From Paucibacter sp. DJ2R-2 (GTDB lineage Bacteria > Pseudomonadota > Gammaproteobacteria > Burkholderiales > Burkholderiaceae_C), in assembly GCF_025717675.1 (NCBI RefSeq), contig NZ_JAJIRT010000002.1:310001-374000 (forward strand): 64,000 nucleotides of DNA. Reading direction: 5' to 3'. This document shows, piece after piece, positions 18,049-27,102 of the stretch. A program made the position numbers and the translations under genes. The stretch's first letter is position 1, and every line of letters begins with the position of its first letter. The notes under the pieces are model-generated. The model had not been told where the DNA came from. It did not search any database and saw only the letters and a program-made list of their open reading frames with translations.

Positions 18049-21000
18049 ATGAGCCTTGAATCCCAAACCTTGCAAGTCCAAGGCCGCATGAAGCAGCGCC
18101 TGCTGGGCCTGCTCCTGCTCGGCAGCAGCGCCTGGGCCGCCGCGGCCGGCGCCCTGAGCCCGCAGGAGCTGCCGCCCGCACTGCGCGACTGGTTGCCCTG
18201 GGCCATGCAAGGCCAGGAGAGCCAGCTCTGCCCGCTGCAACCGGGCCGCCCCGGTGACGCCGAGCTGCGCAACTGCCTCTGGCCGGCTCGGCTGGAGCTG
18301 CGCGCCGGGCCCAGCGGCGCCAGCTTCCGACTGGAGGTGCAGGTCTACGGCGCGGCCAGCCTGCTGCCCCTGCCCGGCGAAGCGGCCGACGATGCGCCAG
18401 GCTCGGGCAACAGCAAGCCCAGCCTCTGGCCGCAGGACGTGAAAAGCGCCGGCAAGCCCTTGGCCGTGGTGCTGGCCCAGGGCCGGCCCAGCGTGCGCCT
18501 GGAGCCGGGCCGCCATGTCATCGAGGGCCAGATCCCTTGGACCAGCACACCCCAAGGCCTGCTGCTGCCGCCCAATCTGGGCTTGCTCAATTTCTGGCTC
18601 GACGGCCAGGCGCAAAAGCGCACGCCCGATGCCCAGGGCCGGCTCTGGCTGAAGGCCAGCCGCGAGGACAGCGCCAGCAGCGAGGCCTTGAGTGTGCGCA
18701 CCGCGCGCCTGATCGACGACCAGGTGCCCCTGCGCATCAACACCCACATCGAGCTGGCCGTCTCGGGCCGCGCCCGTGAGCTGGTGCTGCCGCAAGCCCT
18801 GCTGCCGGGCCTGGTGGCCGAGGCGCTGAGCAGCGCCCTGCCGGCCCGGCTGCGCGAGGACGGCGCCCTGCTGGTGCAGGCGCGCCCGGGCCGCTGGACC
18901 GTGGAGCTGCTGGCCCGCGGCATGGCGCCCACGCAAGCACTGACCCTTCCCGCCGCCACTGCCAAGCCCGGCGAGAGCCCGCTGGGCGAGGAGGTCTGGG
19001 CCTTCTCGGCACACAACGAGCTGCGCGTCGTCAGCGTCGAAGGCGCGCCCGCCGTGGATCCCAAGCAAACCGTCATGCCCGAGAGCTGGCAGAGCTTTCC
19101 GGCCTACCGCATGGCGCCCGGCGCCACCCTGCAAATCAAGCAAAGCCGGCGCGGCAACCCCGAGCCAGCGCCCGATCAGCTGCGCCTCACGCGCCAGCTC
19201 TGGCTCGATTTCGACGGCCAGGGCTACACCGCGCAAGACCGCATCGAGGGCGAGCTGAGTCGCTCCACCCGCCTGGAGCTGGCCGCGCCGGGCGCCCTGG
19301 GCCGGGCCGAGCTCGATGGCCAGGACCAACTGATCACGCGGCGAGGGCCCAGCGCCGCATCGGCGCCGTCCCAGCCCGACGGCATCGAGGTGCGCCAAGG
19401 CACGGCCAACATCACGGCAGAGAGCCGCTGGGCTCGCAATGCGCCGCTTCCGGCCAGCGGCTGGAGCGGTGATTTCCAATCGGCCCGCAGCGCCCTGCAC
19501 CTGCCACCCGGCTGGCGCCTGCTGCACGCCAGCGGGCCTGACCGGGTGGCCGGTTCCTGGCTGGGCGCCTGGTCGCTCTGGGACTTTTTCTTCGTGCTGC
19601 TCAGCGCCCTGGCCGCCGGCCGTCTGCTGGGCTGGCCGCGCGGTCTGCTGCTGGGCGCGGCCCTGGTGTGCAGCTGGCATCTGCGCGATGCGCCGCAGTT
19701 CCTCTGGTTGTTCTGGCTGGGCCTGATGGCCATCAACCGCGCTCTGGGCAGCATGACCGAAAAGTTCGCCCGCCTGGCTCTGCTGCTGCGCCGCGCCGAG
19801 CAGGCCTGCATGGTGGCCATCGCCTTGCTGCTGCTGCCCTATGGCGTGGCCCAGTTGCGTTATGCCATGTACCCGGCGCTGGACCAACCGCTTGCACAGG
19901 TCTCCAAACACCAAGAGTTGGCAATCGTGGAGGAACGCGTTGCGCCTCCACCACCTGCACCCTTCATCCCACCGCCCGAAATGGCCGTGCCCGCGCCTGC
20001 AGGCTCCAGCTACAGCCGGCTCAAGGAAGCCGTCAGTGATGCCGCGCCCGCGCCGCAGAAAGAGTTGCGGCGGCTGGATCAAGCCGACCCCAGCGCCCGC
20101 GTGCAGACCGGCCCCGGCCTGCCCAGCTGGCATTGGCAGCAACATGCCTTGATCTGGCAAGGCCCGGTGCAGGCCGATCAAGCGCTGCAGCTCTACCTGC
20201 TGCCGCCGGCCGGCACGGCGTTGCTGCGCGTGGCCAGCCTGCTGCTGATGCTGGCGGCCTTGCTGGCCCTGGCCAGCGGCCGCACGGGTCAGCCCTGGTG
20301 GCCGCGGCGGGCAGGAACCGGCGCTGGCACCAGCGCTGCACTGGCCTTGACACTCGCCCTGGGCTTGAGCCTGCCTGCCGACCCGGCCCATGCCGAGAAT
20401 GAGCCGGCCAAGACTGTGCCCGCAGAGAAGCCCCAGAAGTCCGGCGGCCTGCAGCCGCCGTCGGACGCCTTGCTGGCCGAGATGCGCCAGCGCCTGCGCC
20501 CTGCCCCGGATTGCCTGCCGCGCTGCGCCGAACTGGCCCGCCTGAACCTGCAGGCCGAAGGCTCGCGCGTGCTCTTGCGCCTGGAAGCCCATGCGCAGGC
20601 CGATGTGGCCCTGCCCCTGCCCGGCCAGGCCGGCGCCTGGCAACCGAGCCAGGTGCTGCTGGACGGCCAGCCCGCGCCGCTGCGCCGCGATGCCCAGGGC
20701 CAGCTCTGGATCGCCCTGAAAGCCGGCATCAGCCAGATCAGCATGGAAGCCGATCTGGGCGCCACGCCGGTGCAGGAGCTGGACATCAGCCTGCCCCTGC
20801 CGGTGCGCGAGCTGAAGAGCCAGCTGCGCGGCTGGCGCTTGCAAGGCCTCAATGCCCAGGGCCTGCCCGGCGCCGCGCTGAGCCTGCTGCGCGAGCAGAG
20901 CGCGGGCGAGGACAAGGCCAGCGCCGGCGGTGCCGATGCGCAGAACAACCCGCGCGATGCCCTGCCCGCTTTTGTGCGCATCCAGCGCCAGCTGGAGCTG

Positions 21001-22341
21001 GGCCTGCGCTGGACCGTGCACACCCGCATCGAGCGCATCGCCCCCAGCCGCGCGCCGCTGCGTGTGCAGTGGCAGCTGCTGCCCGGCGAGGCGGTGCAGG
21101 ACAACAGCGTGCAGATCAGCGAGGGCCTGGCCAGCGTGCAACTGGGCGCGGCCGAGGTGCTGGAGTTCGACAGCGAGCTGCGCCCGCAGGCGCAGCTGAC
21201 GCTGAAGAGCCATCCGGCCACCCAGCAGATCGAGCAGTGGACGCTGGATGCCTCGACGCTTTGGCATGTGGAACACCAGGGCCTGGCCCCGGTGGTGCAC
21301 CAGCAAGGCGGGCGCTGGCAGCCGCTGTGGCGGCCCTGGCCTGGCGAGCAGCTGACGCTGAATTTGAGCAGACCGGCCGGCGTGGCCGGCCCCACCCTGA
21401 CCTGGGACCAGGTGCTGACCGAGGTGACGCCCGGCGCGCGCAGCAGCGACTTCAAGCTCAGCGCCACCCTGCGCTCCAGCCTGGGCGGCCAGCAGACCCT
21501 GCAGCTGCCCGCCGGCGCGGCCCTGCAAGGCCTGAGCCTGGACGGCGCCGAGCTGCCCCTGCAAGCCAAGAACGGCGCCCTGCAGCTGCCCATCACCCCG
21601 GGCGAGCACCGGCTGGAGCTGCGCTGGCGCGCCGATGATGGCGGCATGGGCTGGTGGTTCCGCAGCCCCAGCGTGCAGCTGGGCGCGGCCGGCGTGAACG
21701 ACAGCCTGCAGATCCATGTGCCGGGCGACCGCATCGTGCTGGCCCTGGGCGGGCCGCTGCTGGGCCCGGCCGTGCTGTTCTGGGGCGCGCTGCTGGCCGT
21801 GGCGATTGTGGCTCTGGGCTTGAGCCGCGTGCCGGGCCTGCCACTCCAGCTCTCGGCTTGGCTGCTGCTGGGCCTGGGTCTGGCGCCGGTGAGCCTGGCC
21901 GGCCTGGCCTGGGTGGTGGCGGGCTTTCTGCTGCTCTTGCTGCGCAAGCGCCATGGCCCCGGCCTGGCGCGTGGCCCCTTCATCGGCCTGCAGCTGTTGC
22001 TGGGCTTCTGGGCACTGGGCTGTGTGGCCGTGCTGCTGCAGGCGCTGCAGGTCGGCCTGCTGGGCCTGCCGGATCTGATGATCACCGGCCACGACTCGCA
22101 TGCCAGTCTGCTCAGCTGGTACGCCGACCGCTTCAGCGCTGGCGCCGGCACGGCCCAAGCCTGGGTGATCAGCGCGCCGCTGTGGCTGTACCGCCTGGCC
22201 ATGCTGTTCTGGGCCCTGTGGCTGGCCGCCTCGCTGCTGCGCTGGCTGAAATGGGGCTGGGAGTGTTTCAGCGAAGGCGGGCTGTGGCGCGAAGGCCCGC
22301 CTCGCAAGACCGCGAGCCCCAGGGGCGGCGCTGACACCTGA
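18049..22341 (+). CDS. Very large membrane protein of unknown function with two related halves
   Basis: Predicted 1430-residue envelope protein. It opens with a signal peptide (hydrophobic LLGLLLLGSSAWAAAAG), then a beta-rich extracytoplasmic region (about 40-500), a membrane cluster (about 505-620), a Pro-rich linker, another hydrophobic helix, and an internal signal-like stretch (LALTLALGLSLPADPAHA, about 765-785). A second beta-rich region (about 800-1220) and a C-terminal cluster of about six helices (about 1230-1410) follow. The two halves share patterns: LDGQ followed by DAQGxLW near the start of each ectodomain, and L-x-L-x-x-x-GAL ... LDG ... RW just before the membrane. This suggests an ancient tandem duplication. 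The ATG at 18049 is preceded by AGGAG. I do not recognise the family. It is divergent from rmuC. Confidence 0.8.
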   Translation: MSLESQTLQVQGRMKQRLLGLLLLGSSAWAAAAGALSPQELPPALRDWLPWAMQGQESQLCPLQPGRPGDAELRNCLWPARLELRAGPSGASFRLEVQVYGAASLLPLPGEAADDAPGSGNSKPSLWPQDVKSAGKPLAVVLAQGRPSVRLEPGRHVIEGQIPWTSTPQGLLLPPNLGLLNFWLDGQAQKRTPDAQGRLWLKASREDSASSEALSVRTARLIDDQVPLRINTHIELAVSGRARELVLPQALLPGLVAEALSSALPARLREDGALLVQARPGRWTVELLARGMAPTQALTLPAATAKPGESPLGEEVWAFSAHNELRVVSVEGAPAVDPKQTVMPESWQSFPAYRMAPGATLQIKQSRRGNPEPAPDQLRLTRQLWLDFDGQGYTAQDRIEGELSRSTRLELAAPGALGRAELDGQDQLITRRGPSAASAPSQPDGIEVRQGTANITAESRWARNAPLPASGWSGDFQSARSALHLPPGWRLLHASGPDRVAGSWLGAWSLWDFFFVLLSALAAGRLLGWPRGLLLGAALVCSWHLRDAPQFLWLFWLGLMAINRALGSMTEKFARLALLLRRAEQACMVAIALLLLPYGVAQLRYAMYPALDQPLAQVSKHQELAIVEERVAPPPPAPFIPPPEMAVPAPAGSSYSRLKEAVSDAAPAPQKELRRLDQADPSARVQTGPGLPSWHWQQHALIWQGPVQADQALQLYLLPPAGTALLRVASLLLMLAALLALASGRTGQPWWPRRAGTGAGTSAALALTLALGLSLPADPAHAENEPAKTVPAEKPQKSGGLQPPSDALLAEMRQRLRPAPDCLPRCAELARLNLQAEGSRVLLRLEAHAQADVALPLPGQAGAWQPSQVLLDGQPAPLRRDAQGQLWIALKAGISQISMEADLGATPVQELDISLPLPVRELKSQLRGWRLQGLNAQGLPGAALSLLREQSAGEDKASAGGADAQNNPRDALPAFVRIQRQLELGLRWTVHTRIERIAPSRAPLRVQWQLLPGEAVQDNSVQISEGLASVQLGAAEVLEFDSELRPQAQLTLKSHPATQQIEQWTLDASTLWHVEHQGLAPVVHQQGGRWQPLWRPWPGEQLTLNLSRPAGVAGPTLTWDQVLTEVTPGARSSDFKLSATLRSSLGGQQTLQLPAGAALQGLSLDGAELPLQAKNGALQLPITPGEHRLELRWRADDGGMGWWFRSPSVQLGAAGVNDSLQIHVPGDRIVLALGGPLLGPAVLFWGALLAVAIVALGLSRVPGLPLQLSAWLLLGLGLAPVSLAGLAWVVAGFLLLLLRKRHGPGLARGPFIGLQLLLGFWALGCVAVLLQALQVGLLGLPDLMITGHDSHASLLSWYADRFSAGAGTAQAWVISAPLWLYRLAMLFWALWLAASLLRWLKWGWECFSEGGLWREGPPRKTASPRGGADT

Positions 22342-22383
22342 ACCCCGCGCAAACCGCAACAACACCACAAGGCACACCTCTTG

Positions 22384-23310
22384 ATGAATCCAAGCACACA
22401 GCAGCCCCGCCAAGGCCAGGCCCTTTTGGGTCTGCTGGCGGCCTGCTCGGCCGGCATGCTCTGGGGCACCGGCGCCTTGGTGGTCGATGTGCTGGTCAGC
22501 CGGCACGGCTTTTCGCCCGAGAACATTTCCTTCTGGCGCTTCAGCGTCGGCGCCCTGGTCTTGCTGGCCGTGTACGGCCGGCAGATCGACTGGGCCGTTC
22601 TGAAAAGCCTGTGGCTGACCATGGTGGCGGCCGGCGCCGCCATGGCCGGTTATGTGCTGTGCTGGTTCTTAGGGATAGAGCGCATCGGCCCTGCCGTGCC
22701 CACCTTGATTGCGCTGTGCCTGCCGCCCGTGCTGGTGACGCTGATCGGCCTGGCCCGGGGCACGGAGGCGCCGGGCCTGGGCCTGTTTGCCGCCCTGTGG
22801 GCCGCCCTGGCCGGCACGGTGATGCTGGTGCTCGGCCATGGCGCCGGCATCGATGTCGGGCACACACAAAACCTGTGGATCGGCGTTGCTTTCTCGGTGG
22901 CATCGGCCCTGCTGTACACCGGCTTCACGCTGGTGAGCTCGCGCCTCTCGGTGAGCATGGGCCCAGGCCCATCGAGCGCCTGTCTCACCGTCATCGCGGC
23001 AGTGAGCACCAGCCTGTTCGCGCTGATCCGCCCTTTTCACTGGCCCGACTCGATTCCGCCGCAAGCCTGGTTCTTGTACCTGGGCCTGGTGACCGCCGCG
23101 CTGGCCTTGCTGGCCTTCAGCTGGGGCGCGGCACGCTTGAGCCCCAGCACCCTGACCGTGGCCACCTTGATGGAGCCGCTGACCGCCGTGCTGCTCTCGG
23201 CCTTGCTCCTGAACCAGAGCTTGAGGTCCAGCCAATGGCTGGGCGGCGCTTTGCTGCTGCTCAGCATCTGGGTGCTTGGGCGGCGGCAGGCCGCCGTCAC
23301 GGGCAAGTAG
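22384..23310 (+). CDS. EamA/DMT family transporter
   Basis: Inner-membrane protein of 308 residues with ten predicted helices arranged as two EamA repeats, the usual drug/metabolite transporter plan. The first helix carries the typical AGMLWGTGALVVD and helix 3-4 has ISFWRFSVGALVLL; the last repeat ends with TLMEPLTAVLLSALLLNQSL. Such proteins export amino acids, metabolites or drugs; the substrate here is unknown. The gene follows the giant membrane protein by about 40 bases, with an AAGG site upstream, so it may be read from the same transcript. Confidence 0.9.
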   Translation: MNPSTQQPRQGQALLGLLAACSAGMLWGTGALVVDVLVSRHGFSPENISFWRFSVGALVLLAVYGRQIDWAVLKSLWLTMVAAGAAMAGYVLCWFLGIERIGPAVPTLIALCLPPVLVTLIGLARGTEAPGLGLFAALWAALAGTVMLVLGHGAGIDVGHTQNLWIGVAFSVASALLYTGFTLVSSRLSVSMGPGPSSACLTVIAAVSTSLFALIRPFHWPDSIPPQAWFLYLGLVTAALALLAFSWGAARLSPSTLTVATLMEPLTAVLLSALLLNQSLRSSQWLGGALLLLSIWVLGRRQAAVTGK

Positions 23311-23348
23311 GCCGGGCAAACCCCGCCGTCCTGCGACACTTCGGCCCC

Positions 23349-23780
23349 ATGAGCCCCAGTCAACGCCGCGTCCTTCAAGCTGTTCTCTACGAAGCCTTTG
23401 CCGTGGCCATGGTGGGCCCGACCGTGGCCTGGATGTTCGCCGCTTCCCTGCAATCCTCGGCCCTGCTGGCCCTGGCCATGTCCAGCATCGCCCTGGCCTG
23501 GAACTACGTCTTCAACGCCCTGTTCGAGCGCTGGGAGGCGCGTCAAACGGTCAAGGGCCGGTCCTTGGGCCGACGGCTGCTGCACGGCATCGGCTTTGAA
23601 GGCGGGCTGGTGCTGTTCCTCGTGCCGCTGATGGCCTGGTGGCTGGACATCAGCCTGCTCGAAGCCCTGATCGCGGACCTGGCCATCCTGGCGTTTTTCT
23701 TTGTCTACGCCATCGCCTTCACCTGGGCCTTTGACCGGGTGTTTGGTTTGCCGGCATCGGCCCAGGTGGCTGCGGAGTGA
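23349..23780 (+). CDS. PACE family multidrug/biocide efflux transporter
   Basis: Small inner-membrane protein of 143 residues with four helices made of two bacterial transmembrane-pair repeats, matching the PACE (AceI-like) family. The acidic residue in helix 1 that is essential in AceI is present as Glu15 in LYEAFAVAMVGP. The repeat signatures WNYVFNALFERWE and the C-terminal FTWAFDRVFG are characteristic. Family members export cationic biocides such as chlorhexidine, or short diamines, using the proton gradient. It begins 38 bases after the EamA gene and its stop overlaps the next ATG by one base (TGATG), so these genes form an operon. Confidence 0.92.
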   Translation: MSPSQRRVLQAVLYEAFAVAMVGPTVAWMFAASLQSSALLALAMSSIALAWNYVFNALFERWEARQTVKGRSLGRRLLHGIGFEGGLVLFLVPLMAWWLDISLLEALIADLAILAFFFVYAIAFTWAFDRVFGLPASAQVAAE

Positions 23781-24193
23781 TGGCGCAGGATCATTCATCC
23801 TCGCTGTTGGAGCTGTTGCGTCAGCAGGAGCAGGCGCTGCATGAGCCCGGCGTGCGCCGCGACGTCACGGCTTTGCGCTGCTTGCTGCACGCGGAATTCA
23901 TCGAAATCGGCCGATCAGGCCGGCGATACGACTTGCAGCAGATGCTCTCGCTCCTGCTCAGCGACGAGCCCGATGGCGCACCGGCGCCACCTCGCAGCCA
24001 TGCGCAAGACTTCGAGCTGCAAATCCTGGCGCCCGACCTGGCCTTGCTGCTTTACCGCTCGGCCTATATCGACGCGCAAGACCAGGTCCACCGCCACAGC
24101 CGACGAAGCTCGCTGTGGCAACACGTGGGCCAGGTCTGGCAGATGCGTTTCCACCAAGGCACGGCCTGCGAGCCCTTCGACCTCATGGCTTGA
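23780..24193 (+). CDS. NTF2-like DUF4440 protein
   Basis: Soluble protein of about 137 residues with the cone-shaped NTF2-like fold pattern of DUF4440: an N-terminal helix with LLRQQEQALHEP, a conserved LHAEFIEIGRSGRRYD strand-turn, and C-terminal strands ending LWQHVGQVWQMRFHQGTA. Such proteins are small enzymes or ligand binders; no catalytic residues can be named here. The ATG overlaps the stop of the PACE gene by one base, showing translational coupling. A GTG three bases upstream is an alternative start. Confidence 0.8.
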   Translation: MAQDHSSSLLELLRQQEQALHEPGVRRDVTALRCLLHAEFIEIGRSGRRYDLQQMLSLLLSDEPDGAPAPPRSHAQDFELQILAPDLALLLYRSAYIDAQDQVHRHSRRSSLWQHVGQVWQMRFHQGTACEPFDLMA

Positions 24194-24324
24194 AGCTCAA
24201 GCCGTCAACGACAGCCTGCCCCAATCCAAGACTTGCTTGCTCGCTTCATGGCCTGAAACGTCGCAGCCATGCAAGCTTGGCTGTCGCTGACTTTGCCCGC
24301 GGTTCGTGCAGACCGTCCCTGGCC

Positions 24325-25152
24325 TCACATTTGCTTGAACAAATGGGTGTAGCTCTCGGCCACCAGCAGCGACTCGGGCCTGTCCTTGAGCTTCAACTGC
24401 AGGCGGCCGCGAAAGTCTCGGCTGGCGCCGGCAATGGCCGCCACATTGACCAAGGTCGAGCGATGGATTTGCCAGAACTGATGGCCGTCGAGTTCCTCGG
24501 CCAACTCTTTGAGCGGCTTGCGAATCAAGGCCTCGGTCTCTAGCGTCACCACGCGGGTGTATTTGGTGTCGGCCTGAAAATACAAAACTTCGTCAACAGT
24601 CAGCAGCTTCAAGGTCTGCCCGACCGAAGCATTGATCCAGCGCAGCGGCGCCCGTGCTTGCAGGGTGGCTTGCGGATTTGATTGCTGGCTTGCTCGCAGG
24701 CTCGGCGGCGCCTCAAGCGGATCTCGCAACAGCTTTTTCAACACGCTGCCGATGTCGGCGGGCGGCTCTTGCAGGCGCTCTTTAAGGCGGCGGATGGTGG
24801 TGAACAGGCGCGGCACCGACAAGGGCTTGAGCAGATAGTCCACCGCGCCGGCGTCAAAGGCCTCGATCGCGTATTGGTCGTAGGCGGTCACAAAAACGAT
24901 GTGCGTGCGTCCCTGCCCGGCCGATTGCGCGGTCAATTGAGCAGCCACCTCCAGCCCGGTGGCACCCGGCATCTGAATGTCCAAGAACACCACATCCGGT
25001 TGGAGCTCCGCCACCAGACGCAGCGCCGCAATGCCGTCGGCGGCCTCGCCCAGAATGCACAGCTCGGGCCAGACTTGGCCCAAAGCCTCGATCAACTCCT
25101 GCCTGAGCGTGGCCTCGTCTTCGGCCACCACGGCGGTGTAAGTTCTGCTCAT
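24325..25152 (-). CDS. LytTR-family response regulator
   Basis: DNA-binding response regulator of 275 residues. The receiver domain (about 5-125) has the acidic pair E11/D12, phospho-acceptor Asp58 in VVFLDIQMP, and the KPL lysine. A linker of about 45 residues leads to the LytTR DNA-binding domain (about 165-272), recognisable by VDEVLYFQADTKYTRVVT and FWQIHRSTLVNVAAI. Family members bind direct repeats at promoters. Its ATG overlaps the stop of the kinase-like gene by four bases (ATGA), so it is the last gene of a three-gene operon with a LytS-type kinase. Confidence 0.93.
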   Translation of the reverse strand: MSRTYTAVVAEDEATLRQELIEALGQVWPELCILGEAADGIAALRLVAELQPDVVFLDIQMPGATGLEVAAQLTAQSAGQGRTHIVFVTAYDQYAIEAFDAGAVDYLLKPLSVPRLFTTIRRLKERLQEPPADIGSVLKKLLRDPLEAPPSLRASQQSNPQATLQARAPLRWINASVGQTLKLLTVDEVLYFQADTKYTRVVTLETEALIRKPLKELAEELDGHQFWQIHRSTLVNVAAIAGASRDFRGRLQLKLKDRPESLLVAESYTHLFKQM

Positions 25153-25898
25153 CCATCATCTCCATCCGAGCCAGGGCTCATCGCACGGCGCAAGCGCGCA
25201 ATCAAGCGATCCAATTGCGCCGGCGCTTGGGGCTCGCCTTGCGCGTAGGCTTGTTCAATCAGTTGCAGAGCATCAAACAACTGCTGCGGGTCAACTTGAG
25301 CAATCTTGGCGCGAAGCCGGGCGGCCATGGCCTGCTCGGCGTAGCGACTCTGCTCATCCAGCAAGCGCTGCAGCGCCAAGGCCCTGCCCCGGCGGCGCCG
25401 ATTCATCTCGGCCAGCGCCACCACCAAGCCGCCCACGACCCAGACGTTCAAGGCCGCGCCCAGCACATGGAGCCAGGATCTATGCAAAGGGTTTTGGGCC
25501 TGGCAGGCCCCGCAGGCCAATCGCAAAGCTTCGGGGTCCAGCAGCAAAGGAAGCAGCAGGGAGAAAACCAGGTTGGACAGAAACGCTGCAGCGCCGGCCC
25601 CGACCCCGACCGCCAAGACCAGGCGTCGGGCGCGAACCGTCGGGTCAGCAGATTCGCTGCGATCGGCTGGCAACCAACACAACAAAAAGACCAGCGCTTG
25701 AAACAAGAGCTGAGCCGTGGCGAGGGCCAGCGGAGCCCAAGGCCGGGCCTGCGGCGCGAAGTCCAGCATCGGCCCCAATCTCTCGGTCCCCAGGTAGAGC
25801 GCCACCAACACCGCGCAAGCCAACTCACGGCCACGCAAGGAGCGCCAACTGCCGAGCAGGTGCGTCACCGCCAAGGGCAAGGCCAAGGACGGGTTCAC
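25149..25898 (-). CDS. LytS-like membrane protein with degenerate dimerisation domain and no ATPase domain
   Basis: Membrane protein of 249 residues with four predicted helices (about 24-42, 55-76, 93-120, 143-163), then a short cytoplasmic coiled region. The segment QVDPQQLFDAL (residues 201-211) lines up with QIEPHFLFNTL of the true kinase encoded next door, but the phospho-acceptor histidine is replaced by Gln205 and the protein stops about 45 residues later, with no ATPase domain. It cannot act as a kinase by itself. It overlaps both neighbours by four bases (GTGA with the kinase stop, ATGA with the regulator start) and starts with GTG. It probably modulates or dimerises with the kinase (inference). 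Confidence 0.8.
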   Translation of the reverse strand: MNPSLALPLAVTHLLGSWRSLRGRELACAVLVALYLGTERLGPMLDFAPQARPWAPLALATAQLLFQALVFLLCWLPADRSESADPTVRARRLVLAVGVGAGAAAFLSNLVFSLLLPLLLDPEALRLACGACQAQNPLHRSWLHVLGAALNVWVVGGLVVALAEMNRRRRGRALALQRLLDEQSRYAEQAMAARLRAKIAQVDPQQLFDALQLIEQAYAQGEPQAPAQLDRLIARLRRAMSPGSDGDDG

Positions 25899-27016
25899 CG
25901 CATATCCCCTTGCGGCAAAGGCAGACGAATCCGCGCCAGCACACCGCGGGGCTGCAGCGCCTCCAGTTCCAATTTGGCACTCGGGCCAAAGCAGGCCAGC
26001 AATCGGGCCCGGGTGTTGGCCAGGCCGACACCGCTGCCGCCGAGGCCGGAGTTGCTGCCAAAGCCGGCCCCGTTGTCACGCACTTCCAGGACCGCCTCGC
26101 TGCGATCAGCGCTGCTCACTGTTTGAGCGCTGATTTGCAGATGCCCACCCTCGGTCAGCGCCGCCAGCCCATGCTTGATGGCGTTCTCGACCAAGGTGGC
26201 CAGAATCAAGGGTGGCAGGCGCAGGTCCAGCAAGCCGGGTTCGGCCTTGATCTCAAAGCTCAGCCGATCACCCATGCGCATTTGCAAGATATGCAGGTAG
26301 TTCCGCAGCAGTTCCAGCTCCTGCCCCAAGCTCGACATCTGCTCGCGCATGCCGGGCAGCGCCGCGCGCAAATAGGCGATCAAGCTGCCCAGCATGTCGC
26401 GCCCCCGATCGGGCGTCGTGGCGTACAAGCGGCGTGTGGTCGCCAAGGTATTGAAAAGGAAATGCGGCTCGATCTGCGCGTTCAAGGCCAGCATCTGCGC
26501 TTCCATCTGCTGCGTGCGCAAGGCTTCGCTCTGGCGCTGGGCCAAAGCCAATTGCTGCTCGAGCTGACTGTCTTTGATGCGCAAGACCAGCACCGCATAG
26601 GCCATGCAGCCCAACAAGCTGTAGAGCGCCAGGCGCGTCAAGAAGAAGCCCCAGTAAACCGGCACATCAGGGGCCTTGTAGTTGACCCAGGCCAAGCGCA
26701 GCAGCATGGCCAGCGCAAGACCCGACACCACCAGCCCGATGCGAACCAGCCATTCACCACGCGGCCCGAGGGGATGCCGCTGGCGCCAAGCCGCCAAGCC
26801 GGCCTCGGCCAAAGCGGCGCTCAGCAGAACGAACACACCCGGCAACAGCGCCAGGCCCGCATAGGAGGCGGTCTCGAGCAGCCATCGCCGCGCCCCTTCG
26901 CCCTGGCCATCGTCCGAGTACCAGCTCAGCGCCCGCGCCAAGGCCAAGAGCACGCTCAGCGCCAGCATGATGGCAATCACGCGCAAATTGAAGATCGACA
27001 GGAACGCGTTTTTCAT
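25895..27016 (-). CDS. LytS/AlgZ-type sensor histidine kinase
   Basis: Membrane sensor kinase of 373 residues. Four hydrophobic segments occupy about residues 9-145, followed by a coiled region and the His_kinase dimerisation domain with QIEPHFLFNTL (phospho-acceptor His185). The ATPase domain has VENAIKHGL (N box), VRDNGAGFG and GSGVGLANTRARL (G boxes). This is the family that normally partners LytTR regulators, and one lies two genes downstream. No separate sensor domain is visible, so the membrane region probably senses. The ATG at 27016 is chosen; the open frame extends six codons to a TTG. Confidence 0.93.
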   Translation of the reverse strand: MKNAFLSIFNLRVIAIMLALSVLLALARALSWYSDDGQGEGARRWLLETASYAGLALLPGVFVLLSAALAEAGLAAWRQRHPLGPRGEWLVRIGLVVSGLALAMLLRLAWVNYKAPDVPVYWGFFLTRLALYSLLGCMAYAVLVLRIKDSQLEQQLALAQRQSEALRTQQMEAQMLALNAQIEPHFLFNTLATTRRLYATTPDRGRDMLGSLIAYLRAALPGMREQMSSLGQELELLRNYLHILQMRMGDRLSFEIKAEPGLLDLRLPPLILATLVENAIKHGLAALTEGGHLQISAQTVSSADRSEAVLEVRDNGAGFGSNSGLGGSGVGLANTRARLLACFGPSAKLELEALQPRGVLARIRLPLPQGDMR

Positions 27017-27102
27017 CGATGCCGGGCAAGGCAAAACTTCATTATGGGAGCGAGCGTTGGCTTGACCGATGCCAGCGCCCCCTCAAGCAAGACCATGGCG
27101 CA

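Noticed and set aside
17980-22506. Minus-strand open frame of about 1500 codons opposite the giant membrane protein gene
   Set aside because: It is exactly antisense to a gene with a signal peptide, membrane helices and a ribosome site; its product is a Gln/Ala/Gly/Arg-rich low-complexity chain typical of shadow frames in GC-rich DNA.
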